In this document: one piece after another, positions 10,505 to 21,087 of the stretch
How the letters are laid out: the number at the start of each line of letters is the position of its first letter
How positions within the stretch are numbered: position 1 is the first letter of the stretch
NCBI GenBank assembly: GCA_951217055.1
Contig: OX578280.1
Location: 36,097,628-36,161,627, forward strand
DNA: 64,000 nucleotides
From: Gerris lacustris
Taxonomy: Eukaryota; Arthropoda; Insecta; Hemiptera; Gerridae
Direction of reading: 5' to 3'
Notes under the pieces: generated by a model
Database searches by the model: none
What the model was told of the DNA's origin: nothing
What the model saw: only the letters and a program-made list of their open reading frames with translations
Program-made: the position numbers and the translations under genes

Positions 10505-12666
10505 AAAATAAAAATTATAGAGCCAGAAAATAAATTAATCAAAATTTAATAAAACAACAACTATCGTCAAAAGTATCCTACCGAGATTATAACAAGAGAT
10601 GAAAATCTGATTTTGTCATATAATTTTACGTTATGACATTGTTTTCAGTATATAAATTGTTTTATTATTTAAGTTGTTATTGTTATCTTGTTTAATAGAT
10701 TTATTGAAGAAATGCATTTATATGATGTAAATAAACTTTTTTTCACAATGCAAGAGTTTTCAGCAGACTTGTAATTTCAATAAAGAAAAATTTGCTTCTA
10801 TTCCCCCCCCCCCCCCCTATTACCTTCATATAAATTTAAAGATGTCTAGGAGATTAAATTGTGACCAGAATATTTAATAATAATGGTGTTTAAAGGACGT
10901 TTAATAATGAAACATCGAATGTTGCTTGGATGGAATACTAGAGAATGAGAGATAAACTTAAATTAAGTTATGAGGAAACTAATGACTAGCACAGATGATA
11001 TTCGTAGTTGAGACGAGGCAAGGGATAAAGTTCTGATAGGTAGACTGTAACGACTTCAGCTTAGTCCATGAGATCACGTTTAACATGGATTAAAGGCAAA
11101 GGGTGTGATTTTATATTTTAAAATCCAACAAATCCCATTGAGAATTATATTATTCCGAAAATTGCTTTTCATTCAAAATGTCCTATTACATTTTGAAATT
11201 GATTAGTAAATATTTTGAAGTAACATTTTTAATAATAAAAAATAAATCGAATAAAAAGTCTAAGCAACTAATTCAAAATAGTTTATAAAGAGGTAAGAGG
11301 GAGAGGCACCCAGACCACCCTGGCCCCTGAATAGAAAGAGGTATTCTCAAATGTGTATTGGGTTTTTGACCTAGACAAATTAATTATACGGGGTCTGAAC
11401 TCGATCCGGGCCCCAATCCAACAAAGGCACCGTATTTTTACTACAATTCTACTCTCCCATTTTGAAATGAGCATCTTCTGATATTCATTACTACTATAAG
11501 CACCAAATATATATATTTATATAAACAAGTCGAAATGAGGCGTAGTGTTCTCAATAAAGATCGCACAAGTTTGACTACAATTCATTGTAGAGTTACAACT
11601 ATTTCTTTTTAGATTAGTTTATAAGAAGAAATAAGGGTAGAACAGTTGGGTAGAATATAAAGACAAAACTATAATCAATTTATTTATAGAATGTAGGTTA
11701 AAGAGAAAAGCTAGAGGCCTGTAACATCCGGATATTTAATTTTTAAACTATAGGACCACCTGAATTTAAAACTGAGAGTCCGATCTTATATCACACGTGA
11801 TATGATTGCCATCCCCACTTGAATATATTAGGGGGTAGGTCTCTATTATACAACTCTATCAGTCTAAACTGATAAACAGTTTGTACTTCCAAACAGAAAA
11901 CAAAAATTAGCCTTTGTCAAGACGACAACTATCGGCTTTTTTACGAGACAAATAGTTGAAACTACCTTCTTTGGTAGATCATAAACAAGATTTCTAGACA
12001 TTCCCGAACATTGGCTATAGTTTTACCCTAATTACCTTGTTATCAAGTGTTGTAGCTAATCCTCGGCTTAGACAAGCAGTAGTAATCAATCAACTTTCGT
12101 TCAAGATTCTTATTTGTAGAACTGTCAAAAGTTTATTTCCAATAACATTGCAATATTATGAAAAAGAGTTGCTGACATTTTTTCACATGTGTCCCGGGAA
12201 TGAAACAAAATTGAATATAAGATCGTGACTATTAACGGGTTGAGGACGGGGGCTATTAACAGGTAGATAATAATACATTTAAATCTTCCTGCAGTCAGTA
12301 CAATGAATACAACTTTCTTAATTTATTCAAATTCAATTATTCTACTGGGATAACTGCAGACGAGTGGATTTCAAATGTCAGAAAGATTAGACATATTTTA
12401 CACTGACAATTACATCAAGTGGATGAGTGGATGTGTGAAGTGACCTCTCCCTTCCAGTCCTATATTAACAGACCAAGGCCGGGTATGCTCCAACCCTCCT
12501 AAAAATTTATTAACTGAACCAAGTTCAACCCTAATACATTAGAAAAAAAACCCTAAGCAACTGTCGTTACATTAGGAATTACATAAGTTTAAATTTTAAT
12601 AGTATAGTAAACTTAGTACACAAAATTCTATTCTCATTGTTTACACGATTTTAATTAACTTCACAC
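10505..12666. other. Unassigned AT-rich DNA
   Basis: No gene or repeat family recognised in about 2.1 kb. It contains a C15 tract at 10803-10817. Confidence 0.45.
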
Positions 12667-12790
12667 ATGTTTGTCCGGTACAAATCTTATAAGACATCTT
12701 ATACATTTGATCCACTTCCGGACTACCTAGAAAGCTGCAATTTTAACTTTGACGCATCAATTAATGACTTTACCAAGGAAAAATCTTTTA
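12667..12790 (+). repeat. Family M repeat, copy 1
   Basis: Shares with 23035-23140 the order CCGG(T/G)ACAAATCTT, TTTGA(T/G)CCA, CC(G/T)GA and CTA(G/A)AAAGCTG. The 83-codon frame from 12667 is open by chance: the second copy does not preserve it. Confidence 0.45.
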
Positions 12791-13079
12791 ATCTATATTT
12801 AACCCTCTACAAAATAAGTAATCGCACTGAAATTTGGCAGAGAGACATATCCACTTGTAAATCAATAAATTTCCAGATTCATAAGCAGAAAGAATTTTAC
12901 CGCTTAATTTACCCCTAAGACGGACCACGTCGTCACCCAAAGCTCGTATGTATGTAGCTTTTCCTATTTCCTTTCCTTCTTAGCCAAATACTCTATTAAA
13001 GATTATTTATAATCAAGTTTTATTGAAATCGGTACGTTAGAACGTAAGATATTGGTAAAAGCATTGTTTAGGTCTACTT

Positions 13080-13400
13080 TAATAGTTTTAGGGATCTTAA
13101 TAGTTTTGAGGAATCGCTATTGGTTTTACTGAAAAGTGAATTTGAAAAAAATGTTTATCTCATTGAATGTACAGGTGTAGTGAGATCCTTTTTCCGTTCT
13201 AAAATTCTAATTTTATATTTGAAGCTCATGCTCACGAGAGCGTTAAGCGCAAACCTTAGGATAACGCTGTCCAACAAACATAGCCTGAGAATTAGTCAAA
13301 GGAACATGAATACCAAATTAAAACTAAATCGGTAATTTTTTACTCAAGTTATCGTCAGACACGTAAACGTTACTAACAGACAGACAAACTGACAATATAC
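13080..13400 (+). repeat. Family N repeat, copy 1
   Basis: Shares with 43590-43890, 44506-44830 (minus) and 47211-47460 the phrases TTGGTTTTACT, TTTATCTCATTGAAT-like, CTAAAATTCTAATTTTA and a CACGAGAGCGTT-type segment, and in three copies TACTCAAGTTATCGT. It ends with the CAGACAGACA word common to several families here. No conserved frame. Confidence 0.65.
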
Positions 13401-14618
13401 ATATTTTATTTAATGTAAGACTCGCTTTAATTATTTGTTTGAGAGAAAAAGGTCCAGTTCCTGACTAAATTTTTAAAGTAAAAATGACGAACTGTCACGA
13501 GAAAATCGAGCTAGAAGGATGAAATTCACCGAAGGGTGGAATTAAATTAAAGGCCCCCATTCTAAGAATTCCTCTCTTTGCTAGGGGCCTAGCCCAACCC
13601 TCTCTCTCAGTTTGACCTTCCTTCCAGTTTATTGACACCGTGTTCCCACATTTTAATACTTATATTTATTCTTTAATTTAATATGTATATTTAGTATGGT
13701 TTTTAGGACATTGCAACTTCATTATCACTGTTAAATAATAGATGTCATGCCAGGGGTAGAAAATGACAAAATAAAAAATTTAAAGAGGCAACCCAAGCGA
13801 TCCACTTGTTTTTAAGCGAGTGTAGATAAGGGCTTAGTTAGTGTTCGTGTAAAACGCCTAATGAGTACCTTTCTCTGAAATTTTGTAGAACTTCAAACGC
13901 CGACAATTAATTACTTACTTGAAAAGAATAAGTTAATGAGTTTGTTGTCAAACAATAGCAATTAAATTTAGTTCAGATCAGTTTGTATTACATAGGATGG
14001 TTTAACTGAGATTTAGTGGTATTTTCTTATACTGGGAATTGTTCCCCATATCAATGTAAAAACCTAATGCCAGTGGTGAAAATATTATAATAATCTGTAC
14101 TGTTAATTGGGTATTAATTATTTTTCACTCTTCAATTAGTAACTAGCTTTTCTACATGAACAGAGTAGTCACTTGATTGAGTGAAAAGACACTTAAAGAT
14201 ACGTTTGAAGGACAGACATCTTTCTTTATTCTATTTAATTAATAACATTTTTATGACGAAAGATAACTTGAAAAATATTTATCAAATAGGCTTGTTCATA
14301 CTGGCATTCATTGCCTTTCCTTAATTTGAGTAACTCATTAATAATTTAATGAGCAACATAATCTAACAGAGAGTTTAATAAAGCCATGCTCGAATAAATA
14401 TTTATAAAATTGACTTCTCACAAAATCTCTGTAAGGGACAAAAAATTCCTTTTGTAATGAGAATTCAGATATATAAATAACTTTAGTATAACCTTAAGTA
14501 GGCATTTATTTAGAGATAAAATTGACTTTTAAATAATAAAACTAAAATAGTAACATTTTTTGCAATCAATCAAATCAAAGTGGATAAAACTAGCATGTAT
14601 TCAAATATTGCTTTTGCC
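13401..14618. other. Unassigned AT-rich DNA
   Basis: I see no gene, long repeat or palindrome in this stretch. Confidence 0.5.
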
Positions 14619-14620
14619 TA

Positions 14621-14854
14621 CAGTCTATAAGATTAGAGTTGGCACAATCGAAGGCGGGAAACAACAAACGTGGAGGTAGATTTGGGGTTATAAAAAGGGA
14701 AAATCAGTGTTGCCATGTTATATTTTTCTTGGGGAACAGGAGTAGAGTAGGGCATTTTTTTCTTAAGTTGCATTTAAGATGGCGGATAAATAGAATCGTT
14801 TCCCTCTCAAAATTTTCCCGCCTTCGATTGTGCCAACTCTAATCTTATAGACTG
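14621..14854. mobile_element. Mariner/Tc1-type MITE with perfect 40 bp inverted ends
   Basis: The ends at 14621-14660 and 14815-14854 are perfect inverted copies starting CAGTCTATAAGATTAGAG, flanked by TA on each side. A TA duplication and CAG-type ends fit the Tc1/mariner superfamily. The 234 bp element has no transposase; the 67-codon frame at 14639 spans it but shows no known domain. Perfect ends suggest recent insertion. It sits at the edge of a family G fragment. Confidence 0.75.
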
Positions 14855-14865
14855 TAATTCTACAG

Positions 14866-14990
14866 CGTATGTTTCCGTGGCTAGAATCTAATAAATCTAG
14901 ATCTTCCGCAGAAAATCACAGTCTAAGGTTTTGGGAATCCCAAAATCTACTTTAACATCTAGAACTCCTCCGGAAGACCTAGACATTGGT
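14866..14990 (+). repeat. Family G fragment
   Basis: ACAGCGTATGTTTCCGTGGC, TAGAATCTAAT, CTAGATC and GGAATCCC follow in the same order as in 56380-56455 (TATAGCGTAGGTTCCACGGC and so on). It is a short, diverged piece beside the MITE. Confidence 0.5.
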
Positions 14991-14999
14991 TTTACCAAT

Positions 15000-15550
15000 A
15001 GTGGTAATTTGATGATTAAATTATCAATTTCACTCTTTTTTTTTCTCTTATATTGGGTATTGGGTATCTATAAGACAACCATCCAATATTAGTAGAGACA
15101 AATATAAAATTTTTATAAAATAGCATATGTTTTTTCTATATTTATACACAGAAAAAACATATAAATATAAATCTAGTTGAACACAATTTTCTTTATTTGT
15201 ATGAAACATAAGTATTTTAAAGTGCTGTGTTTCACAACGGCTTTATTTTTAATTCATTAATGTATTGGAAACAGGTGAATGCTTTTAATGAAAAGAATAA
15301 ACCATTTTGAATTGGGTGCAGTGTCCTCAATATAGCACGCAAATTTTATTTATATTACAGGGTTTTTTCGTTTATTCAAAGAAGTATAAAGGGGTTAAAA
15401 AAAGAACATATCAGCAAGCACCTTAAATATTTGTTTAACACAAATAGATATACGAAAAAATGTATAGTAAAAAAAATATGTATATATGTAAAATGTATAT
15501 ATAGAAAGCGTAAGTAATAAATTTTTCACATAAGTAGTATTAGTAGTAGT
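15000..15550. other. Unassigned AT-rich DNA
   Basis: Nothing recognised; it leads into the CA/TA microsatellite. Confidence 0.45.
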
Positions 15551-15553
15551 AAT

Positions 15554-15567
15554 CACACACACACACA

Positions 15568-15662
<95 letters not shown>
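15554..15662. repeat. (CA)n and (TA)n microsatellite
   Basis: About seven CA units are followed by an almost uninterrupted AT run of about 92 bp. Confidence 0.95.
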
Positions 15663-15666
<4 letters not shown>

Positions 15667-15679
15667 ATAAACATAAATC

Positions 15680-15823
15680 AGGTTTCGGTCAGAAAAGTCG
15701 TCACTACGTAAAACATCTAAACAACGTCTCGTTGTTTAAATGTTTTACGGCCCCTGAAGAATGTTTTAAGTAAAAACTGAAACGTCGGGATTGTAACAGT
15801 GACGATTTTTGTGACAAAAACCT
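15680..15823 (+). repeat. Foldback with nested hairpin and hammerhead-like core
   Basis: Outer arms at 15680-15705 (AGGTTTCGGTCAG...CGTCACT) and about 15798-15823 (AGTGACG...ACAAAAACCT) pair with mismatches. Inside, 15707-15726 and 15730-15749 form a 20 bp hairpin (CGTAAAACATCTAAACAACG) with one mismatch. The rest of the loop, 15751-15789, is the cleanest CTGAAGA...GAAACGTC cassette in the window. The element sits between two (TA)n tracts. Its class is unknown. Confidence 0.6.
15751..15789 (+). ncRNA. Candidate type I hammerhead-like core
   Basis: Seen: CCC, CTGAAGA (15754-15760), a GTTTT/AAAAC hairpin, GAA (15779-15781), ACGT (15782-15785), C (15786), GGG. Known: hammerheads need CUGANGA, GAA, an A15.1-U16.1 pair starting stem III, and H17 at the cleavage site. 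All these residues are present. Stem III as written is the self-complementary ACGU, which could only pair in a dimer, and stem I is three base pairs. Inferred: cleavage would fall after 15786. Weak stems make activity uncertain. Confidence 0.3.
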
Positions 15824-15890
15824 GAGTTTTGTTTGTTTTTGTTTATATTTACGGTCGAGAATTTATTAATTTTCGCTTTTTTGGGACACC

Positions 15891-15893
<3 letters not shown>

Positions 15894-15957
<64 letters not shown>
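15894..15957. repeat. (TA)n microsatellite
   Basis: An uninterrupted run of about 64 bp that touches the left arm of the palindrome that follows. Confidence 0.95.
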
Positions 15958-15958
<1 letters not shown>

Positions 15959-15959
<1 letters not shown>

Positions 15960-16606
15960 GTTTTTTATGTGGGTCGATCAAGGGTAGTAAATAAGTATTT
16001 CAACTAAGGTGAAATCATTCTTAAACTTGCCTATATTTCGCCCCACTCCAGGGCATATTCATGCCTAAAAACATCGAAAAAACTTAATTACAAATTAATG
16101 TTCTTTAAATAACTTGTTACATGATTTAAAATACAAAATTATTACAAAAATAAAGGTAAGGACTTATTTCTTACCTTATCTTAAGAAGTATGGATCATTA
16201 TGTTTAAACAATTGAAAATATTACTATATTTACTATATTACTAAATTTTACTATATTTATATTTTTAATTATTATTACATTAAAAAGTGTTGACGATGAT
16301 GATGAGTTGACGAAGCCACTATGTGGTCTATATTAAATAAATATATTTTCAATTGTTTAAACATAATGATCCATACTTCTTAAGATAAGGTAAGAAATAA
16401 GTCCTTACCTTTATTTTTGTAATAATTTTGTATTTTAAATCATGTAACAAGTTATTTAAAGAACATTAATTTTGTAATTAAGTTTTTTCGATGTTTTTAG
16501 GCATGAATATGCCCCGGAGTGGGGCGAAATATAGCCAAGTTTAAGAATGATTTCACCTTAGTTGAAATACTTATTTACTACCCTTGATCGACCCACATAA
16601 AAAACG
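15959..16606. mobile_element. Near-perfect ~260 bp inverted repeat (foldback element)
   Basis: Arms 15959-16219 and 16344-16606 are inverted copies with only a handful of differences by eye (for example ACTCCAGGG against CCCCGGAGT, and GCCTATA against TATAGCC). The 124 bp loop is unrelated. It is bordered by (TA)n on both sides, consistent with insertion into a TA tract. The right arm contains GCCCCGGAGTGGGGCGAAAT, a hairpin followed by GAAATATAG resembling the cassette found elsewhere. No transposase. Confidence 0.8.
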
Positions 16607-16640
16607 AAGATTAGAAGAAGGGACAAACCTAATTACTATA

Positions 16641-16758
<118 letters not shown>

Positions 16759-17427
16759 AAATTGTGATAACGCGGAACTTCTTTTTATTTTGGATTTACA
16801 TGTTTTTAAGGTCTCTTGAGTCGAAAAAAGTGGTTTTCAATGTGTTTTTAATAATCCTGTCATTTTGAGTCGAGTGTTAAGGTTGTGTGTTTTATGTGTC
16901 GGGTGTTGGCATGGGAAGCCACTACTTTGTACAAAAACTTGACTCAAACTAACTGGATTATTTATCAAAAATATCTGAGACAATGATGAATGCTTTAGAA
17001 AAGCCGAAAGCTGCTTTGACAAATGAACAAGTATTATTTTAAGTGAAGAGACAGTTTCTTTTTATTCAGATAAATTGTGGTCATTTCAGTCAACTCATAA
17101 TTTCCAGAGTTAATTAGATAGAAATTCAAACAGGGTTTGTAACCGAGTTTCCACGATATCGTGTTGGAAAAATTATATATATTATTTAAAAATTATACTG
17201 AATTTAAACATTATAAATCCAGTTTTTACTTACGTGTAGCAACCGACAATTTTTAATGCACTAAAGTAAATAATAACAAAGTTTTATGTTCTTTTTTAAA
17301 CTAAGAGAAAGTGAACTCATAACTCGGTCTTTCAAGCAGGATTAAATATCCAAAATTTTATAGTAAAAGACAGTATAAAATAAAAAATAAAAAAAATAAT
17401 TCAATTCAAAAGTATGCTTATATAAAC
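16759..17427. other. Unassigned AT-rich DNA
   Basis: No gene or repeat family recognised. Confidence 0.5.
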
Positions 17428-17653
17428 GTCTTCCGAAGGTGACCACGTCCCGAAGGGTGTACGTCCCGACGTTTCGCTTCTAATGCTAAAAGCATCTTCA
17501 GGGTTTCATTGGGGGGGGGGGGGGGGGGGAGGGGGGTGTTCATGGTGTCATAGGTTATCAGAAAGGTGTGAATTGGTACTTGAAGGAACAGTTCACATTA
17601 GGAGCGAAACGTCGGGACGCACACCCTTCGAGACGCGGTCACCACCGGAAGAC
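17428..17653. mobile_element. Foldback element carrying two opposed hammerhead-like cassettes
   Basis: Left arm GTCTTCCGAAGGTGACC...CGTCCCGACGTTTCGCTTC and right arm GAGCGAAACGTCGGGACG...GGTCACCACCGGAAGAC are inverted. On the minus strand of the left arm, CTGAAGA (17495-17501), a GCTTTT/AGAAGC hairpin and GAAACGTC (17468-17475) follow in order; in the right arm only the GAAACGTC half is intact. The loop carries a G19 run at 17511-17529 followed by more G. Same architecture as 55275-55420. Confidence 0.7.
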
Positions 17654-18620
17654 CTAGAACTTCATTATAATATTGTAACCGGGGAAGCCTACGAATATTA
17701 AAATATGTTTACTCAATATTAACTCAAATTTTAGTAAATTTAACCAAGATAAATTCAGTTATATAACTCGCCTTGATATAACTCGCCAGTTTATTATATC
17801 AATGCTCACTAAAAAATTGTTTTTTAAAATCGTACTTCAGTGAATAAAAGGAAGATAAAAAAATGTCAACGTGCCAATCTAAATTACTAGTCACGTAATG
17901 TATTAAACCGAAACCTCACCTCTTACATATAACAGAGAGAGAAAAATGAACACATACAAAAAAAAACCCCTCTCCAACATTCTTTTGACGAGTGGGGAGG
18001 GACCTTTAAAAAACTCCATGGTGAATAAATGCGGATGGCTGAAAAAAAGTGGAAATAGAAGGGAGGGAGTATGGTCCGGGAGAGAAGCTTATAAGATGAA
18101 AATCCGGGGTCCTCAGTAAATCCCATTAGGATTCGGGTTCCAAGATATTAGGGGATGGGTGAGAGAGAAACGGCTCGGGGACAAAAAAAAATAAAAGAAA
18201 GCACAGGGCAAAAGCAAAAGAAGGTGAATAGGTGCAAAATAGAGTTTCAAGTACCCCTGTAAGAAAATAGGAAAAAAGTTTAATGTTCGATCTTGCCAAA
18301 GCTTCTAACCATATTTTACTGATTACATTTTATTTCATAACTTGTTCGGAATGTATCTTCTTTTGAATAAATATACAGAATTGAGTCGAATAACCGTGAA
18401 ATTCATTTACAAGCTTCAAAATTGTAACCACGTGGTATTTTAAGTAATTCCATTTAATACCGTTCAGTTTAATATTGGGAGTTTAAACATTTATTAGTAT
18501 ACGTATTATTATATGGTATACATTATATGATATGTATTATTTATGGTATATATATATTTTTTTCTATACAGAAAAAAAATTAAGAATTCAGAAGTATACT
18601 GCTATCATTCTTTTAATATT
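17654..18620. other. Unassigned DNA
   Basis: No element recognised. 17930-18240 is purine-rich on the plus strand, which gives a long pyrimidine-rich minus frame without similarity I recognise. Confidence 0.45.
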
Positions 18621-18626
18621 TTATCT

Positions 18627-19195
18627 ACGAAATATAAACATTGTATCTCTTTTTAGATGCGTAGAAAGTGATTCTTTACGTACTTGTATTCATTGCGCAT
18701 GCGCGTTTCTTAATTCCTCTTTTTTCCGCCCTAGTGCGGTAAAAAAAGAAGAAATCTTCACCGTAACGCACGATTAGCGAATTTGTTTAAATTTTCAAAA
18801 CTAATTTGCTGTTTGTTTAATTAAAGTAACTGTTTATATCGAGTTTTTAGTGAAAAACAATGGTTGATTTATGTCATCATGACGAAAATGTGGAGGATAA
18901 TAAGCCTCCAGAAATAATTAATTCGGCAAATAATACAACTAATGATTTAATGTCATCTTAATCAAAAGAGAAATACGAACTTACAAACAGGAAGTTTATT
19001 AAATATTTTTTTCTGTATTTATTATTAAAATCCAACAATCGTAGATAATGTACGGTACGCAACACGTGCGAAAACTGCATTTTGCTTTGCTCGTGTGGTT
19101 TTACTACCCTCTCTGTCGCTCGGGTGCTAACTCCACACTCGCATGCAAAATGCTACTTTTCGCACAAGAGGCGTAATGCACTATTATTTACTATT
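18627..19195 (+). mobile_element. Family F element, copy 1 (recombinase-like fragment)
   Basis: Repeated at 19209-19770 and 42257-42838. In each copy the order is: ACGAAATATAAACATTGTATC; a small foldback around a CGGTAAAGAA-type hairpin (here 18710-18760); a 5' leader with TGTTTATATCGAGT; a short ATG frame; CAATCGTAGATAA; and a GC-rich palindrome opening GTACGGTACGCAAC and closing near GCGTAATG. The fixed order shows the parts move or duplicate together. Confidence 0.65.
18860..18961 (+). pseudogene. Broken N-terminal fragment, tyrosine-recombinase-like, copy 1
   Basis: Reads MVDLCHHDENVEDNKPPEII then NSANNTTNDLMSS and stops at codon 34 where the other copies have Leu (TTA to TAA). Beyond the stop the frame continues SKEKYELTNRKF. 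The pattern of an acidic start, then PPEIINSA..(T/S)NELM.SLS.E.YELTY.KF resembles the N-terminal region of arthropod tyrosine-recombinase-like proteins as I remember them; the catalytic domain is absent. Assignment is tentative. Confidence 0.4.
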
Positions 19196-19208
19196 ATTTA
19201 TGATTGTT

Positions 19209-19770
19209 ACGAAATATAAACATTGTATCTCTGTTTAGATGCGTAGAAAGTGATTCTTTACGTACTTGTATTCATTGCTCATGCGTGCCTCAAAAGTTTG
19301 AAGAATTCCTCTTCTTTACCGCCCATAGGGCAGTAAAGAAGAAGAATTCTTCAACTTTACGCACGATTAGTGAGTTTGTTTACATTTAACAAAACTAATT
19401 TGATGTTTTTTTTTTAATAAAAGTAACTGTTTATATCGAGTCTTTTTGTGAAAATCAATGCGTGATTTAAGTGATTATGAATTTAAGTGAATATGAGGAA
19501 AATAATACGCCTCCCGAAATAATTAATTCCGCACAAAATACAACAAATGAATTAATGTCATCTTTATCAAAAGAGAATTACGAACTTACATACAGGAAGT
19601 TTATTATTTTTTTCTGTATTTATTATTAAAATCTAACAATCGTAGATAAAGTACGGTACGCAACTGCTCGTGTGGTTTTACTACCCTCGCTCTCGCTCGG
19701 GTGCAAACTCCACACTCGCATGCAAAATGCTACTTTCCGCACTCGACGCGTAATGTACTATTATAATATT
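19209..19770 (+). mobile_element. Family F element, copy 2
   Basis: Follows copy 1 head to tail with only about 15 bp between them, so the two look like a tandem duplication. The foldback around 19308-19352 (GAAGAATTCCTCTTCTTTAC with GTAAAGAAGAAGAATTCTTC) is well preserved, and the closing palindrome lies at about 19650-19760. Confidence 0.65.
19477..19629 (+). pseudogene. N-terminal fragment, tyrosine-recombinase-like, copy 2
   Basis: Fifty codons: starts MNLSEYEENNTPPEII and includes SLSKENYELTYRKF before a hydrophobic run FIIFFCIYY and a stop. The original start, at 19458, is followed by an early stop, so this start is secondary. No catalytic residues are encoded. Confidence 0.4.
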
Positions 19771-19889
19771 TATAGTGTTTTACAACTTATAAAAGATTCG
19801 ATTTTTTTTTCGTGGGCATTAAACGATAATGTCAAATTGTTATTTGGACACGTATCCAAAGAGCACCGAGAATTTAAATAGGAGTTACT

Positions 19890-21080
19890 ATAATTTTTTG
19901 ACATATTTGTCTAAACAGGACCCTATCATTTATTTATTATTATTATTATTTTTTTATTTTTACAGTTTACAGGAAATAGTTTGAACACATCATGTAAGCT
20001 GTGGAAGTCGACGAATCTCCTTCACATATAAAAACTAAACTGCTACCTTCTTTTGCAACTCTGAGAATACAATCCTTTGATATGCCAAAATACCCATTTA
20101 AAGGGTTAAGAAGAAGTCGCTGCACAAAGTGTTAAGTTAATTTATTAGCCTCCCTAAAGAGAAGGGACTAGGGAAAAACCTTATCGATGGTTGCATTAAT
20201 CGTCTGACCCATTCAAATTACAAGCAATTACCCGACGTAGTTGAAGTGAGGATCATTAGAAGATAAATAGAGAGATGACCAGAAATTGTACAAGGAAAAG
20301 GGCTTATATAAGTTTCAACACTATCGCAATGAGTAAAGCAAAAATTTAAACCATCTTTTTAAATAAAAGTGGATATTAGGCTTCTAGAAAAAAAAAATTC
20401 GGAACGAACATATTTTCCTCATCGAACACATCGTTAAAATTACTTTAAATATCATTAGATACTTTATCATTTCATACAATACGGAAACCAAACCAGCCTT
20501 AAATATTTTTATGTCAGTCTGTACTCAGGTTCGTTTTCATAGCCGCATATTTGGCGAAACATTGTCAATTATTTGGTCCATGCTAACAAGTGGCGCATGA
20601 TGGAGGCTTTGTTTTATCGAAAAATATTGAGTTAAACCAAAGAAATTTTTTTAAAGAGTAGAACATTTTAAAATAATCATAAATTGAAGTAATTTATTTT
20701 GACAAGTTTCACAATTAGGTTTTAGGAGAGTTTAATTTATCACTATAATTAATGTATTGCGTATAATTAAGATTGGACATAGATGGCAATGTAATCGGAA
20801 AATCGTAAGGGAATTTTAGGAGGACTTGTCATAAAAAACATCAATCATAAAAATTAATCTTGCTTTAAACAAATCTCCCTTTATCAACCTTTTTCTCCGC
20901 TTAGAACAGCTAAAGAGCTGCCCAAATGGCCTTTATCTTTGCCTGGGAAAAATGTATTACCTTAATATTTTATAAAGATAGACATTTTAAGATAGAGTTA
21001 TTGCTAAAACTCTTTTAAAAATAAAAAAAAACATTTTAAAAACAGTAGGAAACGGCAAGGTTTATATAAATAAGGGCGTA
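19890..21080. other. Unassigned AT-rich DNA
   Basis: No gene, palindrome or family member recognised. Confidence 0.45.
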
Positions 21081-21087
21081 GCATTTA

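Noticed and set aside
10211..10549. 112-codon frame as a small gene
   Set aside because: It crosses the end of a family A copy and is not kept in other copies.
10803..10817. C15, and similar C or G runs at 17511, 38599 and 46157, as regulatory quadruplex sites
   Set aside because: Single homopolymer runs without the four-tract pattern; polymerase slippage is a simpler explanation.
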